DNA from: Streptomyces sp. NBC_01294 | GTDB taxonomy: Bacteria; Actinomycetota; Actinomycetes; Streptomycetales; Streptomycetaceae | Reading direction: 5' to 3' | Assembly: GCF_035917235.1 (NCBI RefSeq) | Contig: NZ_CP108423.1 | Span: 4,493,501 to 4,557,500 of the forward strand | Length of the DNA: 64,000 nt | Shown here: positions 48,487 to 56,482 of the stretch, piece after piece | How the letters are laid out: each line of letters begins with the position of its first letter | How positions within the stretch are numbered: the stretch's first letter is position 1 | Program-made: the position numbers and the translations under genes | Notes under the pieces: generated by a model | Told to the model about the DNA's origin: nothing | Databases searched by the model: none | Seen by the model: the letters and a program-made list of their open reading frames with translations, nothing else

Positions 48487-48541
48487 CTGAAAGAACGGGG
48501 CTCCGCCCCGGACCCCGCGCCTCAAACGCCGGCGGGGCTGG
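48487..48541 (-). repeat. Dispersed repeat, copy 10
   Basis: TGAAAGAACGGGGCTCCGCC, then CGCGCCTCAAACGCCGGCGG; inverted relative to copy 9. Confidence 0.9.
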
Positions 48542-48637
48542 TTGGGCCCGGCCAGGCTGGGTTGGCCCGGCGGGGTTGGATTGGCCCGGCCAGGCTGGCT
48601 TGGTTCGGCGGGCTGGATTGGCGAGGCCGGGTTGGCG

Positions 48638-49156
48638 TTACGCGTCCGGGGCCTCCACGCCGCAGTAGGACGCGAAGGCCGCCAGGATCTCGTCCTCCGA
48701 GATGCGGCCGTCGCCGTCGGTGTCCAGGGCCGCCGCCACCTGCGGGGCCAGCTCCGGGGCGGTGCCCAGGACGCGCAGGACCCGGGCCGCGGCCGGCGGT
48801 GTCGTGCCGGCGCCGTCCTCGTCCGCCACCGCGATCACGGCCCGCAGGAACGGCCGCGCGATCTCCGCGAACCGCTCCGGGCTGTCCCGCAGCCGCTTCG
48901 CCGCACCGGTGATGAACTCCTCGCGGGACACCCGCTGGTCCCCGTCGACGTCCGCGATGCCGGCCATCCCCTGCCAGAAGGCCTCGGCGCCCGCGAAGAC
49001 GGCCTGGCCCTTGTCCGACCGGGCCGTCGTGCCGAATTCGGCCAGCACGGCCTTCGCGGCGGCGCTGAAGTCCTCCCGGTCGATATAGCCGGACCCGTCC
49101 TGGTCGAAGCTGGCGAATCGGGCGGCGATCTTGCGCTCGTATTCTGCGCTGTCCAT
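48638..49156 (-). CDS. EF-hand calcium-binding protein (calerythrin-like)
   Basis: A 172-residue acidic protein with four EF-hand positions. Loop 1 is DQDGSGYIDRED (18-29), with Asp at position 12. Loop 2 is DVDGDQRVSREE. Loop 3, DEDGAGTTPPAA, is degenerate and probably empty. Loop 4 is DTDGDGRISEDE. This spacing matches calerythrin and the Streptomyces Cab proteins, thought to buffer or sense calcium in the cytoplasm. ATG 49156 starts the conserved N-terminus. It diverges from the sigma factor gene. Confidence 0.93.
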   Translation of the reverse strand: MDSAEYERKIAARFASFDQDGSGYIDREDFSAAAKAVLAEFGTTARSDKGQAVFAGAEAFWQGMAGIADVDGDQRVSREEFITGAAKRLRDSPERFAEIARPFLRAVIAVADEDGAGTTPPAAARVLRVLGTAPELAPQVAAALDTDGDGRISEDEILAAFASYCGVEAPDA

Positions 49157-49458
49157 ATTCGGCGTTCCGCCTTCACATGTGCGGTGGGGTTCAGATCAAG
49201 ACAAGGCAGGAGCGTAAGGCCTACGTGGCCTGCGCGTTAAGCGAAGTGGTCAAGGAGGCTGCCGCATCGAACCCGCGCACGGGGAGCGCGGTGGGGCGCG
49301 TACACCTGTCCCCATGTGCCATCGGCCGTACCACTGTTCACGCCCTGCCACGCCCCTATCACGGAGGGCGCTCTTCCAGGGTGAGGTTCTCCCAAAACAG
49401 GCGCGATCCGCCATGTGCCCACTACATTCGTTCCGTCGACACACGGCTGGGGGCACTT
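49157..49458. promoter_or_regulatory. Upstream region of the sigma factor gene
   Basis: 302 bp between the EF-hand and sigma factor starts. Parts are AT-richer than the surroundings (TCCCAAAACAGGCGCGATCC near 49391). The frame open from 49177 has no homology in this part. No clear promoter can be assigned. Confidence 0.4.
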
Positions 49459-50037
49459 ATGCCGAAGGACGTACCACCGCGCTGGGACCGCCGCATGCAG
49501 CAGCGCCTCGCCCGCGGCGAGGCCGCCGCGCTCGGAGAGCTGTACGACCGCTTCGCCTCGCTCGTGCACAGCCTGGCGCACCGGGTGCTGGGCGACGAGA
49601 AGGCGGCGGACCGGATCACCCGCGAGGTCTTCGGCTACATCTGGGAGAACCCGGACGCCTACGACCCCAAGCAGGGCTCCATGCGCTCCTGGGTCGCCCG
49701 GATCACCCAGGGCCAGGCGGTGGCCCGGCTGCGCCAGGCCGAACTGGGCCGCGGCTCGCGCGAGGAGCTGGAGCAGAAGGTGCGCAGCGCCAACGCCGCC
49801 GCCCGCGCGGACTACATCGTCACCTCCATGCCCGCCCCGCTGCGCGCCGCACTGGAACTCGCCTACTTCAAGCGGCGCGACTACCGCCAGGCCGCCGCCG
49901 ACCTGCAGATCACCGAGGACGAGGCGCGGCGCCGGCTGCGTCTCGGGCTGCAGCTGCTGTCGACCGCCAACGCCCTCCCGCAGGAGGACACCGCCCAGTC
50001 CGGATACGGCCCGCGCGAATACGGAACATCCCGATGA
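49459..50037 (+). CDS. Sigma-70 family (ECF-like) RNA polymerase sigma factor
   Basis: A 192-residue protein with region 2 (GELYDRFASLVHSLAHRVLGDEKAADRITREVFGYIWENPDAYDPKQGSMRSW in successive parts) and region 4 (MPAPLRAALELAYFKRRDYRQAAADLQITEDEARRRLRLGL). ATG 49459 is used because family homology begins there and GGGGG lies 7 nt upstream. The stop overlaps the next gene, which encodes a probable anti-sigma factor. I cannot assign it to a named Streptomyces sigma factor with confidence. Confidence 0.88.
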   Translation: MPKDVPPRWDRRMQQRLARGEAAALGELYDRFASLVHSLAHRVLGDEKAADRITREVFGYIWENPDAYDPKQGSMRSWVARITQGQAVARLRQAELGRGSREELEQKVRSANAAARADYIVTSMPAPLRAALELAYFKRRDYRQAAADLQITEDEARRRLRLGLQLLSTANALPQEDTAQSGYGPREYGTSR

Positions 50038-51287
50038 ACGGCCCTGCCGAGTCGCCCGACGACGGATACGAGCGTCCCGGCGGCCGGGCGCGGATACCGG
50101 GTCCGCGCGGGGCCGCCGACGACCTGGATCCGGGGCACGCCCCGCAGACGCCGCCGAGGCCGCGGCCGTTGCCCGAACCGCCGCCGCCTCCCTCGCACAC
50201 CGTGCTGAAGTCCCTGCTCGGCGCGTGGGCGCTCGCCGCCTGCTCGGCCGAGGAGACCCAGGCCGTGGAGGACCACCTCACCGAGTGCGCGCCCTGCGCC
50301 GAGGAGGCGCTGCGGCTGCGCGACGCGGTGGGGCTGCTGCACCCGGAGGAGAACCTCGACCTCAAGCCGCTGCTGCGCTCGCGCGTGCTGGAGGACTGCC
50401 TGGGCAAGCGGCCGGCCCGCATCCCGGTTCCGGTGTGGGCGAGCCCGTACGACACCGAGACCGCGCGGCTCGACGCGCTGCTGCAGGACTTCGGGGACTC
50501 GGAATGGCACACCCCGGTGCGGCTGAAGTGGTTCGAGGAGGAACGGCGCCGGTCGCAGCGGACCACCGTCGCGGGGGTGATCGGCCACCTGCTGACGGTG
50601 GACGGGCTGATCGCCACCGCGCTGGGCCTGGACGACCCGCTGGGGTCGGACGCACCGCCGGGCGGTCCGACCGTACGGACGGAGCACTTCTGGAACGCGT
50701 CGGCGTACCCGGCCACGCGGCAGGTGCGTGAGCCGTGGCGGGAACAGGGCCACACGCTGGTGCGCACGGTGTCCTTCGCCGGCCGGGGCGTCGCCGAGCT
50801 GGCGGTGGACTACGGCGGCTTCGCGCTGCCGCTCGAGGACGCGTTCCTGGAGCGGGCCTTCGAGTGCTGGGTGCACGCGTGGGACATCGCGGAGGCGGTG
50901 GACTACCCGTACGAGCCGCCGTCGGGGCCGCACCTGCACCGGATGATCGACCTGGCGGCACGGCTCCTGCCCGGCGCCCTGGCGCAGCGACGCCGCGCGG
51001 GCCTGGCGTCCCCGGCACGCGGCCTGGTCGCGGCGGGCGCGCCCGGCCGGACCCTGCACCTGGAGATCGAGGGCTCGGGCGGCGGTGGCTGGGACATCGC
51101 GCTGGACTCGCCGGGTGCGAAGCCGTCGCCGGATCGGACGGTGGCGGAGATCGCCCTCGACGGCATCGAGTTCTGCCAGCTGGCCGCCGGGCACATCGCT
51201 CCGGAGGAGGCGGCGGTGGGCCAGCACGGCGACCGCGAGGCGATCCGGGACGTCCTGTTCGCGGCGGCCTCGCTGAGCCGCCTGTAG
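50034..51287 (+). CDS. Zinc-finger anti-sigma factor fused to a maleylpyruvate isomerase-type (MDMPI) domain
   Basis: A 417-residue protein. After a Pro-rich stretch, residues about 60-100 are a zf-HC2 anti-sigma domain with HxxxCxxC (HLTECAPC). Residues 130-260 are a DinB/MDMPI-like helical domain (RTTVAGVIGHLLTVDGLIATALGL). The end is an MDMPI C-terminal/SCP2-like domain (DGIEFCQLAAGHIAPEEA). ATG 50034 overlaps the sigma gene stop. Domain fusion suggests the sigma factor responds to a thiol or metal signal, but this is inference. No membrane helix is visible, so it acts in the cytoplasm. Confidence 0.85.
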   Translation: MNGPAESPDDGYERPGGRARIPGPRGAADDLDPGHAPQTPPRPRPLPEPPPPPSHTVLKSLLGAWALAACSAEETQAVEDHLTECAPCAEEALRLRDAVGLLHPEENLDLKPLLRSRVLEDCLGKRPARIPVPVWASPYDTETARLDALLQDFGDSEWHTPVRLKWFEEERRRSQRTTVAGVIGHLLTVDGLIATALGLDDPLGSDAPPGGPTVRTEHFWNASAYPATRQVREPWREQGHTLVRTVSFAGRGVAELAVDYGGFALPLEDAFLERAFECWVHAWDIAEAVDYPYEPPSGPHLHRMIDLAARLLPGALAQRRRAGLASPARGLVAAGAPGRTLHLEIEGSGGGGWDIALDSPGAKPSPDRTVAEIALDGIEFCQLAAGHIAPEEAAVGQHGDREAIRDVLFAAASLSRL

Positions 51288-51319
51288 ACGATCCGTTCGC
51301 GGACCCGGGCCCTACGCCC

Positions 51320-51643
51320 CTAGCCGCTGCACTGGGTCAATTCGCCGCCCTGCCGGACGCTGTACTGGCCGGGCGGCACGTTCATGACCTGGAAGCCGCC
51401 GTTCTGGGCGATCTCGACGGTCCCGCCGAAGCCGGCCGATCCGTACACGTAGGCCGGGCCCGGGGTGAACCCGCCGCCGGACAGGTGCACCTTCCCGTTC
51501 TCGAGTACGCCGGAGGTCGAGCAGGTCGCGGCCGGGACGACGGCCGGCGGGGACTGGGGTGCCGCCGCGAGGGCGGCCGGGGCGGCGATGAGCGAGGCGG
51601 CCGCGAGGGGGCCGAGTACGAGGAGGCGTGTGCGCCGGTTCAT
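51320..51643 (-). CDS. Small secreted protein of unknown function
   Basis: A 107-residue protein with a clear signal peptide (MNRRTRLLVLGPLAAASLIA, cleaved near AALAAAP). The mature part is a small glycine-rich domain with two cysteines (ATCSTSG and LTQCSG) that may form a disulfide. I recognise no family. GGAAG lies about 10 nt before ATG 51643. It is tail-to-tail with the anti-sigma gene. Confidence 0.8.
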   Translation of the reverse strand: MNRRTRLLVLGPLAAASLIAAPAALAAAPQSPPAVVPAATCSTSGVLENGKVHLSGGGFTPGPAYVYGSAGFGGTVEIAQNGGFQVMNVPPGQYSVRQGGELTQCSG

Positions 51644-51841
51644 GAGTCTTCCTTTACGGGAGGAGTCGGAAAGCCGCGAGCCGCACGCCCGGCGCCCCGG
51701 GCCACACCGAGAGCGGGGACCGCCCTTCCATCGTCACTCCGCCCCTTCCCCAGTGCGACCGGGGACCCGAAGCCCCCGCCAGGTCTCGCCCGATCGCCCG
51801 CGCCTCTCCAGCCCCGGACGGCCGTCAGTCGCCTCCGGCGA

Positions 51842-51987
51842 GAAGCGCGTAGCGATCTGTGGCGGCTTATGTCCGGCCACAGACAGCCTGCAGCCGCCTC
51901 CTTCGCGAAGCGCGTAGCGATCTGTGGCGGCTTATGTCCGGCCACAGACGGCCTGCAGCCGCCATCGGCGAGAAGCGCGTAGCGATC
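51842..51987 (+). repeat. 65-bp tandem repeat, 2.2 copies
   Basis: Copies begin at 51842 and 51907, with a partial third at 51972 (GAAGCGCGTAGCGATC). Over 56 bp the first two differ at one base. Each full unit carries the inverted repeat TGTGGC/GCCACA around GGCTTATGTCCG. Confidence 0.9.
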
Positions 51988-52040
51988 GGACGCGCCCCGG
52001 CTCCGCCCGGGGGTCGCTGGCCGCCCCGCGTTGGGGTTGG

Positions 52041-52226
52041 CAATGGCCGGCCCGTTCCTTTGGGGGGTTCCCGTCGGTCTTCGGATTTCCGTGGCGGGTC
52101 GGTCGGTCAAGGGTGGCCGAAGGCCATCGCGCAGCGACGCGACGAAGGAGCGCCCTTGAGGGACCGGCCCGCCACGGAGAGACGATGAGACTGACGGGAA
52201 CCCCCCAAACCCTCTCTGATACCGGC
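52041..52226. repeat. Long imperfect inverted repeat
   Basis: Left arm 52059-52113 and right arm 52153-52209 pair over about 50 bp, including TTTGGGGGGTTCCCGTC, CCGTGGCGGG and TCAAGGG blocks. GGCCGG/CCGGCC extends the pairing outward. The loop is 39 bp. It is downstream of the acyl-CoA ligase gene and may end its transcript. Confidence 0.75.
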
Positions 52227-52287
52227 CAAGTGGATCAGGCCCCCGAAGCCCAGCCCCTCCCACGCCCCCTCCCCCGCCCAGCCCCCC

Positions 52288-53889
52288 TCACGCATACCAC
52301 TCCCGCAACTTGTACTTCAGAATCTTGCGCAAGGCCTCGTTCCGGGGGAGGGATTCCACGAGCTCCAGTTGTTCCGGGAGCTTGTGGGTGGCCAGGCCCT
52401 CCGCGCGGAGGTACGCCGTCAGTTGGGGGAGGGTCAAGGGCGCGGCTCCCGCGGGCTGTTCGACCACGGCGCAGACGCGTTCGCCGCGGGCCGGGTCCGG
52501 GAGGCCGATGACCGCGACGTCCGCGATGCCCGGCAGGCGGTGGAGCAGGTCCTCGATCTCCTTCGCCGAGATGTTCTCGCCCTTGCGGATGATCACGTCC
52601 TTGCTGCGGCCGGTGAGGACGAGGTAGCCGTCCTGGGTCAGGTGGCCGAGGTCGCCCGTGATCAGGTAGCCGTCGGCGTCGAAGACCTCCGCCGTCCGGT
52701 CCCGGTTCAGGTACCCCTGGCAGACGGCCTCGCCCCGGAGCCGGACCTCCCCGTCCGTGTTCGGGGGGAGCGGGGTGCCGTCCGGGGTGGTGATGCGGAT
52801 GGACATGCCCGCCGGGGGGCGGCCTTCGGTGGTGGCGAGGTTCGCCGCCGTGTCGTCCGGGGCGCCCATGGTGATCATCGGGACCTCGGTCATGCCGTAG
52901 CCGTGGGTCAGCTGGCAGCCCATCTCGCGGACGACGGCGTGGTAGATCTCCGGCGGTTTCGGGGCGCCGCCGCCCGCCAGGAGGCGGAGGGTGGGGATCA
53001 GCGGGACGTCGGGGGCCTTGCGCTGCTCGGTCAGGAACAGGGAGTAGAAGGCGGTCGAGCCGCCGGCCACGGTGACGCCGTGGCGGCGGTAGCCGTCGAG
53101 CGCGTCGGGCATCGCGAACTTCTCGAAGAGCACCGCGGGGAACCCGTACAGGAGCAGCATCACCAGGTAGTCCGGGCCGCCTATGTGCGCGTACGGGAAG
53201 GCCATCGAGCCGACGTCGGCCGGACCCAGGCGCAGGGCGTGGGCGAGGCAGGAGCCGCCCGCGATCAGGGAGCGGTCGGTGTGCAGGACGCCCTTGGGGT
53301 CGGAGGTGGTGCCGGAGGTCCAGTAGATCCACCGGACGTCCGTGCCGGACGCGGGCGGCGCGGGGAGGACGGCGGGGTCGCCGTCCGGGAGGGAGGCGTA
53401 GGCGTCGAAGACGCCGCGCGCGCCGAGCCGCCGGGCCATCGCCGGGTGGTCGTGGCCGCGCCAGACCCCGGGGACGGCGAAGAACCCGGCCTTGGACTCG
53501 CGCAGCGCGAAGCCGACCTCGCGGTCCCGGTAGAAGGGGATGACGGGGCTCTGGACGGCGCCGATCCGTGCGAGCGCGACGGAGAGCAGCACGGTCTCGA
53601 TGCGGGTGGGGAGCTGCCAGGCGACGACCGTACCGGGACGCACGCCCATGCCGTACAGGCCGGCGGCGACGCGTTCGGAGCGGTCGCGCAGCTCCCCGAA
53701 GGTGAGCCGGCGGTCCTGCGCCGGGTCCTCGGCAGCCTCGATCAGGACCGTGGTGTCGGGGGTGAGGGCGGCCCGGCGGTCGACCAGTTCCCACAGGGTG
53801 CGCGAGCGGCTCAGCTCCGTCGCGGTCGCGGTGTCCGGCGCGGTGTCCGGCGCGGTGTCCGACGCGGTGTCCGACGCGGTGTCCGTCAT
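52288..53889 (-). CDS. Acyl-CoA synthetase (AMP-forming)
   Basis: A 533-residue adenylate-forming ligase making an acyl-CoA from acid, ATP and CoA. Motifs: the P-loop YWTSGTTSDPKG, HGYGMTEVPM (A5), YLITGDLGHLTQDGYLVLTGRSKD (A7-A8) and the catalytic Lys region RNEALRKILKYKLR. GGAGG precedes ATG 53889. The N-terminal 20 residues (TASDTASDTAPDT) come from 12-bp tandem repeats. It diverges from the amidohydrolase; both starts are flanked by the shared operator palindromes. Confidence 0.92.
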   Translation of the reverse strand: MTDTASDTASDTAPDTAPDTATATELSRSRTLWELVDRRAALTPDTTVLIEAAEDPAQDRRLTFGELRDRSERVAAGLYGMGVRPGTVVAWQLPTRIETVLLSVALARIGAVQSPVIPFYRDREVGFALRESKAGFFAVPGVWRGHDHPAMARRLGARGVFDAYASLPDGDPAVLPAPPASGTDVRWIYWTSGTTSDPKGVLHTDRSLIAGGSCLAHALRLGPADVGSMAFPYAHIGGPDYLVMLLLYGFPAVLFEKFAMPDALDGYRRHGVTVAGGSTAFYSLFLTEQRKAPDVPLIPTLRLLAGGGAPKPPEIYHAVVREMGCQLTHGYGMTEVPMITMGAPDDTAANLATTEGRPPAGMSIRITTPDGTPLPPNTDGEVRLRGEAVCQGYLNRDRTAEVFDADGYLITGDLGHLTQDGYLVLTGRSKDVIIRKGENISAKEIEDLLHRLPGIADVAVIGLPDPARGERVCAVVEQPAGAAPLTLPQLTAYLRAEGLATHKLPEQLELVESLPRNEALRKILKYKLREWYA

Positions 53890-53913
53890 CCCAGACCTCC
53901 CATGGCTGCCCAT

Positions 53914-53932
53914 AGCTGACGGTTAGTCAGAT
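53914..53932. promoter_or_regulatory. Operator A (palindrome), ligase promoter
   Basis: AGCTGACGGTTAGTCAGAT matches the window consensus ATCTGACGGTCCGTCAGAT at 16 of 19 positions. It is 25-43 bp upstream of the ligase ATG. Confidence 0.7.
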
Positions 53933-53991
53933 CAAGCGCAGAGCGTAGGGCTCCGACGCTTGTCGGTCCAGGGGTGCCGGGGCTAGCTTGT

Positions 53992-54010
53992 TTCTGACGA
54001 TCCATCAGAT
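53992..54010. promoter_or_regulatory. Operator B (palindrome), amidohydrolase promoter
   Basis: TTCTGACGATCCATCAGAT matches the same consensus at 16 of 19 positions. It is 27-45 bp upstream of the amidohydrolase ATG and 78 bp from operator A. Confidence 0.7.
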
Positions 54011-54036
54011 CGGTAGATCGGTGAATTGGGGAGACC

Positions 54037-55323
54037 ATGGAACTGCCTCGGATCATCAGCGTCGACGACCACGTGATCGAGCCCGCGCACCTGTTCGACG
54101 TCTGGCTGCCCGCCAAGTACCGCGACCGCGGCCCCAAGGCACTCACCGCGGGCATCGGCGAACTCGCCTACACCGGCGGCAAGTACGTCATCACCATGGA
54201 CCCCGACGGCCCGCCGACCGACTGGTGGATCTACGAGGACCTGAAGTTCCCGTACAAGCGCAACATCGCCGCCGTCGGCTTCGACCGCGACGACATGACG
54301 CTGGAAGGGATCACGAGGGAGGAGATGCGACGCGGCTGCTGGGACCCCAAGGCGCGCCTCGCCGACATGGACCTCAACCACGTCGAGGCCTCCCTGTGCT
54401 TCCCGACCTTCCCGCGCTTCTGCGGCCAGACCTTCGCCGAGGCGCACGACAAGGAGGTGGCCCTCGCCTGCGTGCGCGCCTACAACGACTGGATGGTCGA
54501 GGAGTGGTGCGGCGACAGCGGCGGCAGGCTGATCCCGCTGTGCATCATCCCGCTCTGGGACATCGACCTCGCCGTCGCCGAGATCCGGCGCAACGCCGCC
54601 CGCGGCGTCCGCGCGGTCACCTTCTCCGAGATCCCGACCTACCTGGGACTGCCCTCCATCCACTCCGGCTACTGGGACCCCTTCTTCGCCGTCTGCCAGG
54701 AGACCGGCACGGTGGTCAACATGCACATCGGGTCCAGCTCCCAGATGCCCGCCGCCTCCCCCGACGCGCCGCCCGCCGTCCAGGCCTCGCTCAGCTTCAA
54801 CAACGCGATGGCCTCGATGATGGACTTCCTCTTCAGCGGAGTGCTGGTCAAGTTCCCGACGCTGAAGCTCGCCTACAGCGAGGGGCAGATGGGCTGGATC
54901 CCGTACGCCCTGGAGCGCGCCGACGACGTCTGGGAGGAGCACCGGGCCTGGGGCGGGGTCCGCGACATCATCCCCGAGCCGCCGTCCACGTACTACTACC
55001 GGCAGATGTTCTGCTGCTTCTTCCGCGACAAGCACGGGATCGCCTCGATCGACGTCGTCGGGCGCGACAACGCCACCTTCGAGACCGACTACCCGCACGT
55101 GGACTCGACCTTCCCGCACACCAAGGAGGTCGCCCTCGACCACGTGAAGGGACTGGACGACGAGACGGTCTACAAACTGATGCGCGGCAACGCCATCCGC
55201 ATGCTCGGCCTCGACCTCGATCGGGACCGGGTCAAGGGCCGGGTCAAGGACCAGGACCAGGACCAGGACCAGGACCAGGACCGGAACCAGAACCAGAACC
55301 GGAACCAAGTCAAGGGCCGCTGA
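54037..55323 (+). CDS. Amidohydrolase-family metal-dependent hydrolase
   Basis: A 428-residue TIM-barrel amidohydrolase_2 protein. The N-terminal metal motif appears as ISVDDHVIEP, a common variant of HxH in this family. Later ligands include NMHIGSSS and the closing ETDYPHVDSTFPHT (Asp). These proteins hydrolyse or decarboxylate ring compounds in catabolic clusters. The C-terminal 25 residues are a DQDQ/RNQN tail encoded by 6-bp repeats (about 55245-55315). ATG 54037 follows GGGGAG. Stop and next start overlap. Confidence 0.9.
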   Translation: MELPRIISVDDHVIEPAHLFDVWLPAKYRDRGPKALTAGIGELAYTGGKYVITMDPDGPPTDWWIYEDLKFPYKRNIAAVGFDRDDMTLEGITREEMRRGCWDPKARLADMDLNHVEASLCFPTFPRFCGQTFAEAHDKEVALACVRAYNDWMVEEWCGDSGGRLIPLCIIPLWDIDLAVAEIRRNAARGVRAVTFSEIPTYLGLPSIHSGYWDPFFAVCQETGTVVNMHIGSSSQMPAASPDAPPAVQASLSFNNAMASMMDFLFSGVLVKFPTLKLAYSEGQMGWIPYALERADDVWEEHRAWGGVRDIIPEPPSTYYYRQMFCCFFRDKHGIASIDVVGRDNATFETDYPHVDSTFPHTKEVALDHVKGLDDETVYKLMRGNAIRMLGLDLDRDRVKGRVKDQDQDQDQDQDRNQNQNRNQVKGR

Positions 55324-56477
55324 TGGACCTGACCTACACCGAGGAGGAACAGGACTTCCGGGCCCGGCTGCGCGCCTGGCTCGGCAAGGCGCTGCCCGAG
55401 CTACCCGTCAAACCCTCCCCGGACGACTGGCCGGGCCGGCGCGCGTACGACCTCGGCTGGCAGCGCAGGCTGTACGACGCCGGGTACGCGGGCCTGCACT
55501 GGCCGGTGGACGCAGGCGGGCGCGGGGCCACCCCGACCCAGCACCTGATCTTCCTGGAGGAGACGGAGCGCGCCGGAGCCCCGTACGTGGGCGCGAACTT
55601 CGTCGGGCTGCTGCACGCCGGGCCGACCATCGCCGCCGAGGGCAGCGCCGAGCAGCGGGCGCGCTGGCTGCCGCCCGTGCTGCGCGGCGACGAGGTGTGG
55701 TGCCAGGGGTTCAGCGAGCCGGACGCGGGCTCCGACCTGGCCTCGCTGCGGACGCGCGCGGTCCGCGACGGCGACGACTACGTGGTCACCGGGTCGAAGA
55801 TCTGGACCTCGCACGCGGAGGTCGCCGACTGGTGCGAGCTGCTGGTGCGGACCGACCCCGCGGCCCCCAAGCACCGCGGGATCTCCTGGCTGGCCATGCC
55901 GATGGACGCGCCGGGCGTGACCGTACGGCCGCTGCGCACGCTCGCCGGGTCGACGGAGTTCGCGGAGATGTTCCTCGACGAGGTACGGGTCCCGGTCGCC
56001 AACCGGGTCGGGGCGGAGAACGACGGCTGGCGGGTCACCATGGTCACCCTCTCCTTCGAGCGGGGCACCGCCTTCGTCGGCGAGGTTGTCGCCTGCCGCC
56101 GGACGCTCGGCGAGCTGGCCCGTACGGCGAAGGCGAACGGCCGCTGGGACGACCCGGTGCTGCGGCGCAGGCTGGGGCGGCTCTACGGGGAGTTCGGCGC
56201 GCTGTGGCGGCTCACCCAGTGGAACGTCAGCGAGGCGGAACGCTCCGGCGGAGTCCCCGGCATCGGCGGCTCCGTCTTCAAGCTCGCCTACTCGCACGCG
56301 CGCCAGGAGCTGTACGACGCGGCGGCGGAGGTGCTCGGGGCCGGCTCCCTGTCCCTGGACGAGGAATGGACGCTGGACCGGCTCTCCTCGCTCTCGTACA
56401 CGATCGCGGCCGGCACCTCGCAGATCCAGCAGAACATCGTCGCCGAGCGGATCCTCGGCCTCCCGAAGGGCCGGTGA
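55323..56477 (+). CDS. Acyl-CoA dehydrogenase (first of a pair)
   Basis: A 384-residue acyl-CoA dehydrogenase with CQGFSEPDAGSDLASLRTRA (FAD binding) and the C-terminal YTIAAGTSQIQQNIVAERILGLP. The usual catalytic base position is occupied by a variant sequence, as in heteromeric dehydrogenases of steroid or side-chain catabolism. It forms an adjacent pair with the next dehydrogenase, so an alpha2beta2 complex is likely. ATG 55323 overlaps the amidohydrolase stop. Confidence 0.92.
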   Translation: MDLTYTEEEQDFRARLRAWLGKALPELPVKPSPDDWPGRRAYDLGWQRRLYDAGYAGLHWPVDAGGRGATPTQHLIFLEETERAGAPYVGANFVGLLHAGPTIAAEGSAEQRARWLPPVLRGDEVWCQGFSEPDAGSDLASLRTRAVRDGDDYVVTGSKIWTSHAEVADWCELLVRTDPAAPKHRGISWLAMPMDAPGVTVRPLRTLAGSTEFAEMFLDEVRVPVANRVGAENDGWRVTMVTLSFERGTAFVGEVVACRRTLGELARTAKANGRWDDPVLRRRLGRLYGEFGALWRLTQWNVSEAERSGGVPGIGGSVFKLAYSHARQELYDAAAEVLGAGSLSLDEEWTLDRLSSLSYTIAAGTSQIQQNIVAERILGLPKGR

Positions 56478-56482
56478 GGGGC

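Larger units (their letters stand above)
48362..48637. repeat. Intergenic region with an inverted pair of dispersed repeats
   Basis: 276 bp after purU. Copy 9 (plus, 48411-48458) and copy 10 (minus, 48487-48541) face each other with 28 bp between, so the transcript can fold into a stem of more than 35 bp. The remainder to 48635 is a degenerate 16-18-bp array of GGCCCGGCCAGGCTGGGTT type. It may terminate both purU and the convergent EF-hand gene. Confidence 0.8.
51644..52287. repeat. Repeat-rich intergenic region
   Basis: 644 bp without a supported gene. It contains a 65-bp tandem repeat (51842-51987) and a long imperfect inverted repeat (52041-52226). Open frames on both strands run only through these repeats. 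Confidence 0.8.

Noticed and set aside
51842..51987. 65-bp periodicity as a CRISPR array
   Set aside because: Nearly the whole unit is repeated and only two full copies exist; no spacer diversity.
51640..52511. Frames on both strands through the repeat-rich gap (51640-52263 minus, 51924-52511 plus)
   Set aside because: They translate the 65-bp and inverted repeats and have no homology signal.
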